From Melastoma dodecandrum (taxonomy: Eukaryota; Streptophyta; Magnoliopsida; Myrtales; Melastomataceae), in contig JARUPY010000085.1 in NCBI GenBank assembly GCA_029817715.1, positions 4,092,001 to 4,156,000 of the forward strand: a DNA stretch of 64,000 nucleotides. Reading direction: 5' to 3'. Shown here one piece after another: positions 53,313 through 64,000 of this stretch (positions are counted from its first letter, which is position 1; the number at the start of each line of letters is the position of its first letter). A model generated the notes under the pieces. That model searched no databases. It was not told the DNA's origin and worked only from the letters and a program-made list of their open reading frames with translations. A program made the position numbers and the translations under genes.

Positions 53313-53851
53313 GTGACCTTTCCTCCTCCATCCCCAAATTTGAAGATCCATGAAGGTCGTGGTTCTCCCATCCCAAAGGTCGTGGAGCACGAAGAATCTC
53401 AGTCGCCGATTCTTGCGTTGCCCGTCATGGAAGGTAATTATGAAGCAGATTTTGCGGTATTTTTTTACGATTCTAATCTAACAACTGTACATAGAGTATT
53501 TATACATTTTTTTTCTTGTTGCTCTTATTAGGAAGATGACTGTGGCTATTTTAAGTGGGTGGATGATGACTTCCCTTTCAGACAAAAAGAAAAAATCCTG
53601 GACCTTATCCATATGAAGAAATGTTAGAAGACATGATAGAAGTAATGCATAAAAAAGAGCAAAGTACGACGGATTACATTGCCAAGCTCGAAGAGATGGT
53701 TGGAAAGGGCAACGATGCTCAACTTCATGAACTTAGAACCAGCAAAGCGAAAATGGAGAAGACGCAGACCTATGTTCGGAAATTATGGTGTCTGGATGTT
53801 TTTTTATTAGGATTTGTAATATACTTTTATATGTATCCTAACTGTGACTGA
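53313..53851 (+). pseudogene. Second MULE gene: putative GRF-type zinc finger / coiled-coil / TM protein, frameshifted
   Basis: A plus-strand gene just inside the left TIR. A donor at 53433 (ATGGAAG|GTAATT) and an acceptor near 53531 (TTATTAG) join to a segment reading EDDCGYFKWVDDDFPF, similar to the C-terminal part of a GRF-type zinc finger (C-x-YF-x-W). A one-base shift then leads to NPGPYPYEEMLEDMIEV, a helical KLEEMVGKGNDAQLHELRTS region likely to form a coiled coil, and a C-terminal membrane helix (CLDVFLLGFVIYFYMY). Small plant proteins with a GRF finger, a coiled coil and a C-terminal helix are common. I infer capture or co-mobilisation by the MULE. The N-terminal part of the finger is not resolved. 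Confidence 0.5.
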
Positions 53852-54059
53852 AATTCTGTAATATGTTCTGCAATTCTGTAATGTACAATTCACAACATGT
53901 ACAACTTCCATTACATGAACAAAGACGGTTTCTAACTTGCACAATCTGCATACTTCCCCAAAAAACATTCACAACCATCTAACTTCCACAAAATATACAA
54001 AAAACAGAGGCTGAAGTTGCTTTTCCTGGCTGCATTGGTCTTCACTTTGGAGCAGATGA

Positions 54060-56712
54060 AGTCGTGCCTTCGTTTTTTCGACTACATGTCCTTTTGTTGT
54101 GACCCATCTTCCCACAAAGTCAGCATGTCATGCGCATAACTTTGCCCGAACCTAAACAAAATTGCAATTTGATAACTAAAGTGTATACAAGACAACACAA
54201 ACAAACGACGATTGAATGTCTTACCCGATGGCTGTGAACTTGTCACCACTTCAGTTTGTTGGGAACTTCTTCCAATTTCATTTGGCTGTGAACTAGAAAT
54301 GTCACCTCTACATGTCCTCTTATTGTGTCCAGAATTCCCCATACCGTACACTTCATCCCTACACCCTTTCTTGAAATTTTTGTCGAACATTTGGGATCTT
54401 TTTCTTTACTTATCTTTCTATTTTGCTTCTTTGATCGACCATGGAGCTTTTTATATGGAGGAGGCATGATATCAGGTTGTTCTCCTCTTGGCCAGAATTT
54501 GAGACCTTCTAGAGGCTCCAATACTTGCCCGTAAGACTTTCTAAAAGCATCCAACTTGAAACAAGGATCGACATAGTCTTCCACTGGTCTTTTCATGTAG
54601 TGAATGCAAGCTATAGCATGAGAGCAAGGCATATAATACAAATCCCAAAATCTGCAATTGCATGTTTTACCTGGAAAATCTACAATAAATCTCTCTTTCT
54701 CCAAGTTGGTTCCGGAACCTCAAATTTCTCAACCAATGAGGGTCTAACAATGTATTTTCCAACCTTTTCTTTCAAGACTTCTAACTCCTTTCTAACGTTA
54801 GGACACAAATAATCATGGTTGCGAAAACTCACCTTATTCTTCTCCACATGGCGTACCATTAACAAACGCGAATGCGCTCCAACATCTCAATAAGGGGCAG
54901 TCTTCTTTCAGCCACAATGTATGAGTTGAATGTCTCACACATACTGTTCGTGTTTGTGCCACATTTGCTATTGGTCCGGAAGAACGCCTTGCAAAAATGT
55001 TGTGGTCCAACACTGAGGAAATCGTTTGCTGCAACCAATGAACCAACCATTCCATCTCTACCTTCCCTAATTTTTTTCATAGCGAAGTTAAACTCTACCT
55101 CATTGGTGCTTTTGCAGGCCCTATAAAAGCAAGTCTTCATAAAAAGTCCTCAATGCTTGAATTTCCAATTTTGGTATATATGGCATGCACAATTTCTATG
55201 TTCAGCTAATGGTGCAAGACTTGCAATAGCGTTTATGATTCCCTACTTATAAACAAATAATAAAAAACAAGTGAGATCAGAGCTCATTAATGTAATTTCT
55301 GGGATTAGATGATCCATATTTGTCCACTAACCTTCTGCTGGTCGCTCATAAATGTCCATCCCTGACCAGATCCAACATATAAAATGTTGAATAATACAGT
55401 CATAAACCAGGTCCAAGAGTTCGAGTTTTCTCCTTCCACTACAGCCCAACAAGTCCAAGCAACAGGGTTCCAGGTCCAAGCAACAGGGTACATTCCATCA
55501 TTTGCATCTCGCCCAACCACAGTCAAAAGAATCCCACCTACCCTATGCTTTAAAAAAGTGCCATCGAAGCTAATGAATGGCCTACAACTAGCTAAAAAAC
55601 TACTATGAAATGCATCAAAGCATATAAACAACCTCATGAATGTGGTGAATAAACCAGTACTAAGAGTTAGGTCACAACTCAAATCGAAAGTAGAATTGGG
55701 ATATTCCTTTGTAAAGCAGTCAAATAAGGATGTAAATCCTTGAAGTGGTCTTCTATCGTGCCATTCACTAGCTTTTCAGCCAACCATATCCCTTTATAAA
55801 CCGTCATCAAAGGAACCTCTATACTATACTTTTTCATAAACTCTTGCCGAATATCTTTTGCAATAAGACCTGTGCGTTGAATTTTCCCATCCATGAATTG
55901 TGATGCTTCCCACTTTGTTGTTGCTTGCCTATTTCTAATACTTCGACAACATCTGTGCTCATTCATGACATATTTCACTATAAATGTATTTTCCTTCTTC
56001 ATCCAAGAAGCATACAACCTCCAAGGGCAGCCTTTAGTACAAACAACCTCTTGCGTAATCATAGAACTAGGTTTCCAGCGAAGATTGTAGCCATTTGCAA
56101 TGGCATACTTCTGAACAACAAAATGAAGTTGGGGCGGAGTCTCAAAAGCCATTCCAGATATGAATTCTATACTTTTGTGATTAACTTGGTCGTTATATTC
56201 GGTAAACTTCTTCAGTAACACATCTTTCCTCTCTCCTATTATTTTATCGCCATCATCCACATCTATTTCATCGTCGGATTCCTAATATTCTGATTGTACC
56301 AATATCTCATCATCAACCATTTCCTTTGCCTGTTCGTATCTCTGTTCAACCATTACCTCATCATCATCATCATCATCGGCATCCTTGTTGTGCTCACTAT
56401 CCTCTGAAAGATCACCACCATTAGAATCATCAATATGTTCATCATTCTCATCCACACCCTCACAGTACAATAGCATCTTACCACCATCTTCACATTCTTT
56501 AATCATCTGCATCACTTCTTTATCCCCTAATATTTCCTTCGCCAAAGATAGACTATGACCGGCATGAACATATCACAATATTTGGATCCTAAACCCACAA
56601 TCTTTAGCGATAGCAACAACAGTAAAGTGTCCTAAGATGTCACTATTTACATTCTCAAATTTGATTATCCTCCCACTTTTATAAGTTACAATCCCAGCAA
56701 AAGACATCGATC
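54060..56712 (-). pseudogene. MuDR/MULE transposase, decayed
   Basis: Domains run in the expected order on the minus strand. The N-terminal PB1-like region starts near 56710 (MSFAGIVTYKSGRIIKF, HAGHSLSLAKEIL), followed by an acidic stretch (DADDDDDDEV). The MuDR DNA-binding region follows (YAIANGYNLRWKPS, VVCTKGCPWRLYAS), then the DDE core (PFISFDGTFLKHRVGGILL, VVGRDANDGMYPVAW, VVEGENSNSWTWFM), AFFRTNSKCGTNTNSMCETF, the SWIM zinc finger (CNCRFWDLYYMPCSHAIAC), and a degenerate CCHC knuckle (NSGHNKRTCRG). Lesions are TGA at 56573-56575, TAG at 56282-56284, a frameshift near 55680, a 21-bp duplication near 55451-55492, and shifts near 54860 and 54700. It cannot encode a full transposase. Confidence 0.85.
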
Positions 56713-57383
56713 CTCCAACATATATCTCTAAGTCGAGTCTCTTCGTGGTTTACTTCTATAATAAACAACACAAAACTGAGGTTAACCACAATCGCACGAA
56801 GACAGGCTCCATGAAGACAAATTTAAGCAACAAACAATTTCAAGGAGCAGTCACTTGGAGTACGCTTTCGGGGAAGATATGGCCCTCCTCTGCTTCTGCC
56901 GGAACCTAGATACTGTCACGGGAAGAAAGCGTAAGCACCACCACCTGGACCACGCTTTCGTGGAACAAAGACCCGTCCTCCGCTTCTGCCACAATTTGAA
57001 CGCCCTCTCGGAGAAGAAAAGCTCTTCTCTTCTAGTGCCCCAAAAAAAACACTACGAGAATGTGAGGAAGAAAGGTACGCACGCTGGATAGAAAATCACA
57101 AGTGTGTTCCTAAGAAATCCCAAGTGGATTCGTTTTCTCATAAATGAAATTAGGGTTCTAGGTGTTGGATTTGTGTTTGGGCATTGAATAGGAGAGGAAT
57201 GACACAGCCCCTCCACGTATGTATTCACGTGTCGCCACGTAAGAGTGAAAATATTACAACATCGGATCCACGTCAGCTACCGTTATGTCCATCTGGAACG
57301 TTAAAATAAAAGTTCGGATCAAAATTAAGTAACAAATAAAATTTAGGCCGTAATTGGTCGATGGCATAATTTTATATTTTTCC

Positions 57384-57903
57384 AAAAAAGATAGAAAAAG
57401 GGAAGGAATTTATGTCCTTTCCTCGGGGAGGTGGTGCTGCTGGTGGTTGCCATTTCCATCTTTTCTTTTTCTGTCATTTAACCCTAGGGCGAGGGAAGAA
57501 GCCGAATTCCCCAAATGCCCGAGTTCTCGAATGTCCCCGAGAGAACGAAACAAACCAAAGATGTCCACTTCGAGCCCTAACCCACATCCCAAATCCCGAT
57601 AAAAATCCCACCTTTTTCCCATCTTTCACACTATCGATCTGATCGCATAAGGGTGGAAGCATCGCAAGAGCGAATCTTGAACGATCGGAAACTGGGTCTA
57701 GTTTTTAGTGTGACCCGGATTCGGGATCCGTTTTGTGGAAGGAATTCCTATTTGTTGTTGTTATTGGTGTTTTTGGTGGGAGGGGTTGGTGGTGGGGGTT
57801 GGATTAGGAGGGGAGTTTTTCTTTTTCTTGGGTGCGGAATGATTGAATTCGGTGGGGGCTGGTGGTGGTGGTGCTGCTGTTGCTGCATCGGGGCATTTAG
57901 GCA
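57384..57903. other. 5' region of the GAUT gene
   Basis: Right of the MULE, up to the GAUT start codon. The CT-rich and then G/T-rich sequence fits promoter and 5' UTR, possibly with a UTR intron. No coding homology was recognised. The MULE end lies about 520 bp from the ATG. Confidence 0.45.
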
Positions 57904-60900
57904 ATGCAGCTTCACTTCTCATCTGGCATGAGAAGTGTAACGATATCGAGTAGCAATGGGTTTGTTGACTTGATGAAGATCAAGGTAGCAGCTCGCCATA
58001 TATCCTATAGGACCCTCTTCCATACCATCCTCATCCTTGCTTTCTTGTTGCCTTTCGTGTTCATCCTCACCGCCGTCGTCACCCTCGAAGGCGTCAACAA
58101 GTGCTCATCTTTCGGTAATCCCCTCGACGATCCAGGACTCTCCTCCCTGGGTGGAACTGACAATTATTTGATGCCAGATACTGTTTATATACGTCTGTTT
58201 TGGTTTTTATGGTGATGTGGTCATGTTCAGCTTGAGAAATTGAGGATTTGCTTTGGATGTGTTGATGGGGGATTTGGGTGTCGTTGTGTGTGTGTGTAGA
58301 TGAACTTGGATGGATCTTCATGACCCAGAATTGATTGGACAGAACCTTTTTGATACTGCAGCTTTTAATTTTTCAATGCCGCTGATTTTTTTTTTCATGT
58401 TCTTTTTAATATGGGAATGGGATAAATGATTTGAGGCTCTTTGTGTGGGTTGATGTAAAGACATTAAATGGCACAGGATTTCTGGATGGTTGAATTCTCC
58501 TGACTTATGTGAAGTTACGGTCCGAAGTTATAGGTCAGTTTGGATTACGTAATGATTATGCTTGTTTATTTGTATTGTTTCTGTAAGTTATGATGCTTTC
58601 CCTGGGCATTACCCTGACCACTTTGTGTTTTGGCCGACAGTAGCATCCTTAGCATGGTTGGGTTGAATGCCATCATTATCTAATTTTCTTAGTTTCCATT
58701 TTCCGTATCTCTTTTGTGGGAACAGTCTGATACCCGTTATGTCATTAGATGCAAGCTGAATCTTGAGATCCTTTTTCATCTCCTGATCATGTGTTTTCAT
58801 AATTAGATTGTTTAGGGAGGCGGTTTGGACCTAGGATTCTACGTAGAGCGGATGATTCGGAGGTAATATATTTCCGCTACCACAACACGTTTCTTCAATG
58901 CCCACTTTTTTCAAAATTTCTGACAATCTTGGTAATGGCTTAATAGAGGCTCCTTAGAGACTTCCACAGGATACTCAAAGAAGTAAATTCTGCTGAGATA
59001 CCTGATAATCTGAAAATACCGGATTCATTCGATCAACTTGTGAAAGACATGAAGAACAACCATTATGATGCACGTGCTTTTGTTCTGACGTTAAGAGCTA
59101 TGGTAAGTGTTCTACTAAAATTGATGGCTTTTTTCTGTGTGGTTCTCTCTTTTGCTCTTTTTGTCTCTTTCTTGACTCTAGGATACATTTCCATGTAGTT
59201 TAACGAATTCAGGGATAAAGTTTCATGTTATTTGAACCAGATTACTTCTGGGCTAAATCTATTAATTTGAATCCCTGCCCTTGTGTGGCGATACGACATG
59301 CGATTATCAGCCAATACAGAGCACTCACATTTTGATTAGTTCATTTTTCTGACATGAGGATTTGCATATGATGTCAGGGGATTGATTGTACTGGTATCAG
59401 ACCTCTTTTTAGCGATCAAAATATTTCTATTACCATTGCTAGAAAGTGAAAAATTAGCACTAGAAGTACAATGGATGCAGGGTGCTGAGCATGCAGCTAG
59501 ATTTGCAGAGACTGGCTTTCCCTTTTTAAGTTGTTAAGAGTGCATCTGCAAGGAATCATTTTGCATTATTAGGTTATTATTAATGAAATTCAGTCATTGG
59601 ATCTTATCAAATTGTCTAAGCCATAAGTTCACATTGCTTTGATTCTTTTTCTCGTTGAACACTTTACTTTTACATATATTAAAAAATAATTACTCAATTA
59701 GTTTATCTCCTGCTGAAGTTTTCCTGCACAGTACTATCTTCTTTCGTATTGTTTCAGTATTAATAGCATCAAATTATTTTTGGCATCTTCGGATCATATA
59801 TCATTCTTATCTCTACAGATGGACAAATTCGAAAGAGATATTAGGGAATCCAAGTTTTTGGAGCTGATGAATAAGCACTTTGCTGCAAGTTCCATACCTA
59901 AAGGCATCCATTGTCTCGCACTGCGGTTGACGGATGAGTATTCGTCCAATGCCCATGCTCGCAAGCAGTTACCTTCTCCAGAGTTGCTTCCTCTTCTCTC
60001 TGACAATTCCAATTACCACTTTGTCTTGTCTACCGATAATATCTTAGCTGCTTACGTTGTTGTGAGATCTACCATCCAGACATCTTCGCAACCCGAAAAG
60101 ATAGTATTTCATATTATCACCGACAAGAAGACTTACCCGGGTATGCACTCATGGTTTGCTCTGAATCCAGTGTCCCCTGCCATTTTGGAAGTAAAAGGAA
60201 TTCATCAGTTTGACTGGCTGACTCGGGAGAATGTTCCTGTCTTGGATGCGGTAGAGAACCATAATAGCATCCGGAATTACTATCATGGGAATCACTTTGC
60301 TGAGACTAATATGAGCAACATAAGTCCTCGGTTATTTTCTTCAAAATTGCAAGCAAGAAGTCCAAAGTACATTTCCTTGCTAAATCATCTGTGGATATAT
60401 CTTCCTGAGGTATCCTGTCGGATTTTTTACTATTATTGAGGACTTGTTCCTATTTCTGGTTCATTTTTTCTTGATAATAATGACTATGACATTGTTTAGA
60501 ATTGGGTTGGTTGAATAGCTCTTAGTTATAAATAGGGTGAAAACGAGCCGAGTCGTGACTGAACCCTTCTAGGCTTGAGCTCGGCTTGATAACACTAATA
60601 TGAATTCAAGGTAAAAAATTTGAGCTCGAGCTCGGCTTGGTTCGATTATAGGGATCTCGAGTTCGGCTCGAACACAAACCGAGCCTAAGGCTCAACAGAT
60701 TCAAATTCGGCTCGACATGCCCAAAAACTATTAATATTTATTATATAATATTATACGGCTTGTGAGCCACCAGGCTATAAGTGTTAAAGGCTTGAGCTTG
60801 GCTCGATTCATTAAAGAGCCGGCTCAAGCTTGGCCAACGTAGAGTTCGAACTGAAACTTGCCGGCTCGGTTCGATTTCACCCTTAATTACAAAATGGGAG

Positions 60901-62523
60901 CAAAGATGTTTATGTATGTTTAGTGTTCGATAACCTGCAGAGCACAACTGATTGAATAATCAAGAATGACTCACTAACAATAGAACTTCCATTTGGATTT
61001 GTACTTCTCAGCCTATAATTCCTGGAGTTTTGATTTATTTGACAGAGGATTTGACTGAGGAGAGAGCACATCATAGTAACAAGAAAAGGTGCACATTATG
61101 ATGACAAATGAACCATATAGACAATTAAGCCATATCTGAGTACAGATGGATTTTTTATTTGATTTGATTTTATTCATACAGTTTGTGGAAATCTTACGGA
61201 CAGCAGCGACTGTCTTCTCTAATGGAGGATCAAATTTTTCTTATATCTTTCATGAATCCATTGATTTGTGTACCTAAACAAGATAACGTTTTCTCTTACT
61301 GTTTAATTTCATTAAAATTTGGTGAGAATGTTGTGTTTTTGCGGTTTCTCCGTTCCCAGTTTTTATTCTACATAGTTGTGTTATTTTCTGTTACATGACA
61401 TTTTTTTTCTTTTGTTTGTCGAGCAGCTCTTTCCAAACCTTGACAAGGTGATTTTCTTTGATGATGACGTTGTGATTCAACAAGATTTATCTCCACTTTG
61501 GAAGATTGACCTAGGGGGAAAAGTTAATGGCGCTGTAGAAACTTGTAAAGGAGAAGATGACTGGGTGATGTCAAAGCATTTCAAAAACTACTTCAATTTC
61601 TCTCATCCTCTGATTGCTGAAAATTTTGACCCTGAAGAATGTGCATGGGCTTATGGGATGAATGTCTTTGATCTTAAAGTGTGGCGGAAGACGGAGATAA
61701 GAGAAACCTACCATTACTGGTTGAAAGAGGTATAATTTCTCTATTCATTGGGGTATCGAGATTAATTACTTCTAAATGTGACTTTCTAACATTAGCATTT
61801 CCAACATGCTGAAACGTTCCTCGAGTAGAGGGACTAGAAAAGGATCGGCATATAAATACATTGTCTTATCTTTTCTACTTATTGCAACTTTTAATGCTTG
61901 TAAATCATCATATAAAGCCAAAGATCGTGCAGAGTTTTTTCAGCTTTGAAATGAACTAAAAATTTGAGGATGAACTTGGACCACGAGTTTTAGCCGTTTA
62001 GCTATTAGTTTTTCTATTAACTCACCAGTCTAGGATTCAGCAGGTGGAAGTTATTTGTTTTACTAGCTGTTTCTTAATTTAAAGTTCTGGTATCATTTCA
62101 TTAGGCTCAATCTTGCCATTATCTGTGCTAAATTAGTATTACCGCAGAAAACTTCATCCTTTATCGGGCATTTTCCTGAAATCTATGACATGATTTTTGC
62201 TAGATTTGCATGACTCATTCTATTATTGGCCTCTGCAGAATCTAATATCAAACCTAACGATGTGGAAGTTGGGATCCCTGCCTCCTGCTTTGATTGCATT
62301 TAGGGGGCATGTGCACCCCATCGACCCGTCATGGCACATGCTTGGCTTAGGTTACCAGGCACGTACAAGCATCGAGAATGTGAAGAAGGCTGCGGTGATT
62401 CACTATAATGGTCAATCAAAACCATGGCTACAGATAGGATTCAATCATTTGCGGCCATTTTGGACAAAACATGTCAACTACTCAAATGATTTCGTGAGGA
62501 ACTGTCATATTTTGGAGTCATAG
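57904..62523 (+). CDS. Galacturonosyltransferase (GAUT13/14-type), homogalacturonan synthesis
   Basis: This is a Golgi type II membrane enzyme of family GT8 that transfers GalA from UDP-GalA to homogalacturonan. Exons are 57904-58114, 58807-58862, 58947-59102, 59819-60409, 61427-61729 and 62239-62523 (533 aa, as in GAUT13/14). A short cytosolic N-terminus (SVTISSSNGFVDLMKIKVAA) is followed by the membrane anchor (ILILAFLLPFVFILTAVV). A stem region and the GT8 domain follow, with HFVLSTDNILAA, HIITDKKTYPGMHSWF, the metal-binding DDDVV in VIFFDDDVVIQQDLSPLW, ECAWAYGMNVFDL, and the C-terminal HYNGQSKPWL. The N-terminal sequence matches GAUT13/14 almost residue for residue by memory. In Arabidopsis that pair is needed for pollen tube pectin. 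No lesion is seen. Confidence 0.95.
60533..60885. repeat. Repeat with inverted ends and GAGCTCGGCTCG motifs in GAUT intron 4
   Basis: The left end TAGGGTGAAAACGAGCCGAG and the right end CGGCTCGGTTCGATTTCACCC are imperfect inverted repeats. Inside, GAGCTCGAGCTCGGCTTGG-type strings occur many times on both strands. Such sequence is common in dispersed plant hAT-like MITEs. The target duplication is unclear. It lies in an intron, away from splice sites. Confidence 0.55.
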
Positions 62524-64000
62524 TAAAAATCAAGTCAAAGCAAGGCCCGATGGAAAGATTTATGGCAGAGGAGAATTCCGTTGTTTGATATCGAGTGACA
62601 TATTCCACGAGAAGTTGGGACTGCACGGCTCAAAATTTTACCGAGAAGAAGATTTAATGGGGTTGCCGAGATTGCACCCGATTCTGTTGTTCCTCACCCC
62701 ATTGCAGGAAGACTTTAGCACCAGGCGGGAGAATTTCTTTTTTTTTTTTCATACTGTGACATAGCAATCGATTCAATTATATTCTTTTTTCCTTATTGGA
62801 GTAGAAAGAGAAGCTGCTGGGGTTGGTTCCTTTGGTGCTGGAAAATAAGTCGGGACGATGCTCCCTGCAATGAGTAGCTCTACCACCTCAGTCCAAAGAT
62901 AATGTCAATTCAGTTTTGGTTAGCTGCCTCCCCACATTTCTTTTAACATTCATTGTTTACACGCCAGACTGGACTGTATTGTTACTAGAAGTTAGGTATT
63001 GGGAGAGATTCTTTCCTTTGTTTTCTTTCTGATTTATTAGGGTCGTCCCATTTCGCCCGCCCTGGAAAAACTATTCATAGAGGCCATTTTATTGGTGATT
63101 CTTTTGTGTACATTGTAGAACTTTATATACTTCTAAATGTGAAGAAGATTTCCGCCTGCCAGCTGCAGCCTTTGCTATGCATGGGTAACCATTGTCAATG
63201 TGTTGTAGTCATATCATCAGAGGCAGATTTCTATCAAAGAACCATCAGGAAAATGAGATCCAATTCCATTACTCACGTTGGATGCTCCTTTTTAGCCTTC
63301 ATGGGGTCAGCACAACAGCTCACTTGTCAGCAACAAATTGAAAGATACCATGTACAACCAGGCATTAGTCAAAAAGCTTAGTCAACATTTAACAATGTCA
63401 TACATGGAAAAAACATTCCGCTTGCTACAACGCTGGGGAGTAAGGGCAACTTGCTTCCAAAATCGAATAAGGTAAACTCGACCGCACAAAGGGCACACTT
63501 CAGACCTCCAAGGTCGGACAGTTTTTCGAAACTTGTATCAATCTGATGGCCCTCGGAACATGTGATTTTGAATATGAACCAAAACAACCCTGAGATGGGA
63601 ACATGAATTTCGCGAATATGTAACGAGATTGCCTTTTCTAGGAATGAGTAAAAAAAGCATCAATTTCTCTTCTAGGAATGAATCACAGACAAGGCTATCT
63701 AACTTATACGTTTAAAGGTACAATCATGTCAAAAGTTGTCAATGTTTGAAATCCACGGACATTTTGGGGCTAGTTTCTGAGGTCTAACATGCTTGCCAAA
63801 ATATATCTTTCTGACAAAAAGGTTGTTCCCCGACATTATGTCAAATGTGATGCAGAATAATTCCATAACATGCTAATTTATACTAACAGTTGATTTTGGT
63901 GTCCGTAGAAGAACACAATGTCAAAGGAAGCAGTGGGCAGTGTATGCAGCATATAATCAAGGTACATAAGTTCTAGCCAAGTCTGAACTTACATAGAGCA
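62524..64000. other. 3' region of the GAUT gene and unassigned tail
   Basis: The first part is 3' UTR and spacer (a poly-T run near 62739). At 63378-63587 on the minus strand an open frame reads CSEGHQIDTSFEKLSDLGGL, then KCALCAVEFTLFDFGSKLPL. Its paired cysteines look like a real C-terminal exon of a gene starting beyond the window, but I do not recognise it. No other structure is seen to 64000. Confidence 0.35.

Larger units (their letters stand above)
53008..57383. mobile_element. Mutator-like element (MULE), complete ends, decayed transposase
   Basis: Terminal inverted repeats begin GGCAAAATATCAAATTATGG on the left, and the right end reads GGAAAAATATAAAATTATGCC on the opposite strand. 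Homology continues inward for about 200 bp and includes GGACATAACGG, GCTGATGTGGATCCGA and AATATTTTCACTC blocks. The flanks AAAAAAGAA (52999-53007) and AAAAAAGAT (57384-57392) are a 9-bp duplication with one mismatch, as MULEs make. The 4,376-bp element carries a MuDR-type transposase on the minus strand and a second, plus-strand gene near the left end. Several lesions show it is not autonomous now. Confidence 0.88.

Noticed and set aside
54060..56712. Reading the transposase region as a host FAR1/FHY3-type gene
   Set aside because: It lies inside TIRs with a target duplication and has multiple stops, which fits a transposon rather than a domesticated host gene.

Overview
The window is nuclear DNA of a flowering plant, most likely a eudicot. 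The genes are split by short GT-AG introns, intergenic DNA is AT-rich and full of transposon remnants, there is one nuclear-type tRNA-Asn, and the proteins are plant families: CYP85A, GAUT, SPIRAL1, NINJA/AFP, COBRA-like, malectin-like RLK, plastid BCCP and an SCC2 with a PHD finger. All calls come from reading the translation and splice signals. For every multi-exon gene called intact, the exon lengths sum to a multiple of three.

Region by region. 0.2-0.55 kb: the end of an unrecognised gene. 0.9-1.9 kb (-): a secreted Pollen Ole e 1/proline-rich protein. 2.2-2.5 kb: a 318-bp inverted-repeat element. 2.6-5.9 kb (-): a brassinosteroid C-6 oxidase gene (CYP85A) whose second exon is split by a 1,270-bp solo LTR with a perfect 5-bp target duplication. 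7.7-9.4 kb (+): a COBRA-like pseudogene. 9.9-12.8 kb (+): a mitochondrial carrier. 13.4-15.0 kb (-): a malectin-like receptor kinase pseudogene with no kinase domain. 16.0-16.6 kb (-): SPIRAL1-like. 17.4-18.4 kb (-): a TAF8-like gene with two 1-nt frameshifts. 20.5-22.2 kb (+): a NINJA/AFP repressor behind three ABRE/G-box motifs. 25.3-28.1 kb (+): a BRS1-like serine carboxypeptidase. 28.5 kb: tRNA-Asn. 29.7-30.5 kb (+): an F-box protein. 30.8-31.75 kb: an element with long inverted repeats. 32.0-45.4 kb (+): a 28-exon SCC2 cohesin-loader gene with a non-autonomous hAT in intron 3. 46.0-48.3 kb (-): BCCP. 48.6-49.15 kb: a GC-rich foldback hairpin. 51.1-52.6 kb (+): UDP-glucose dehydrogenase. 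53.0-57.4 kb: a complete but decayed Mutator-like element (MULE) carrying a second gene. 57.9-62.5 kb (+): a GAUT13/14-type galacturonosyltransferase. 62.5-64 kb: no confident gene.

Several genes serve the cell wall or the surface: Ole e 1/PRP, the COBRA-like and receptor pseudogenes, UDP-glucose dehydrogenase and GAUT. The last two act in one pathway (UDP-glucose to UDP-GlcA to UDP-GalA to homogalacturonan) and are neighbours separated only by the MULE. The most notable structural features are the LTR-disrupted CYP85A, the MULE with matching ends and target duplication, the nested palindromic foldback, and the hAT insertion. Three neighbouring loci (COBRA-like, malectin RLK, TAF8-like) are broken in frame, while the 5.4-kb SCC2 coding sequence reads cleanly. 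General base-calling error is therefore an unlikely cause of the breaks.
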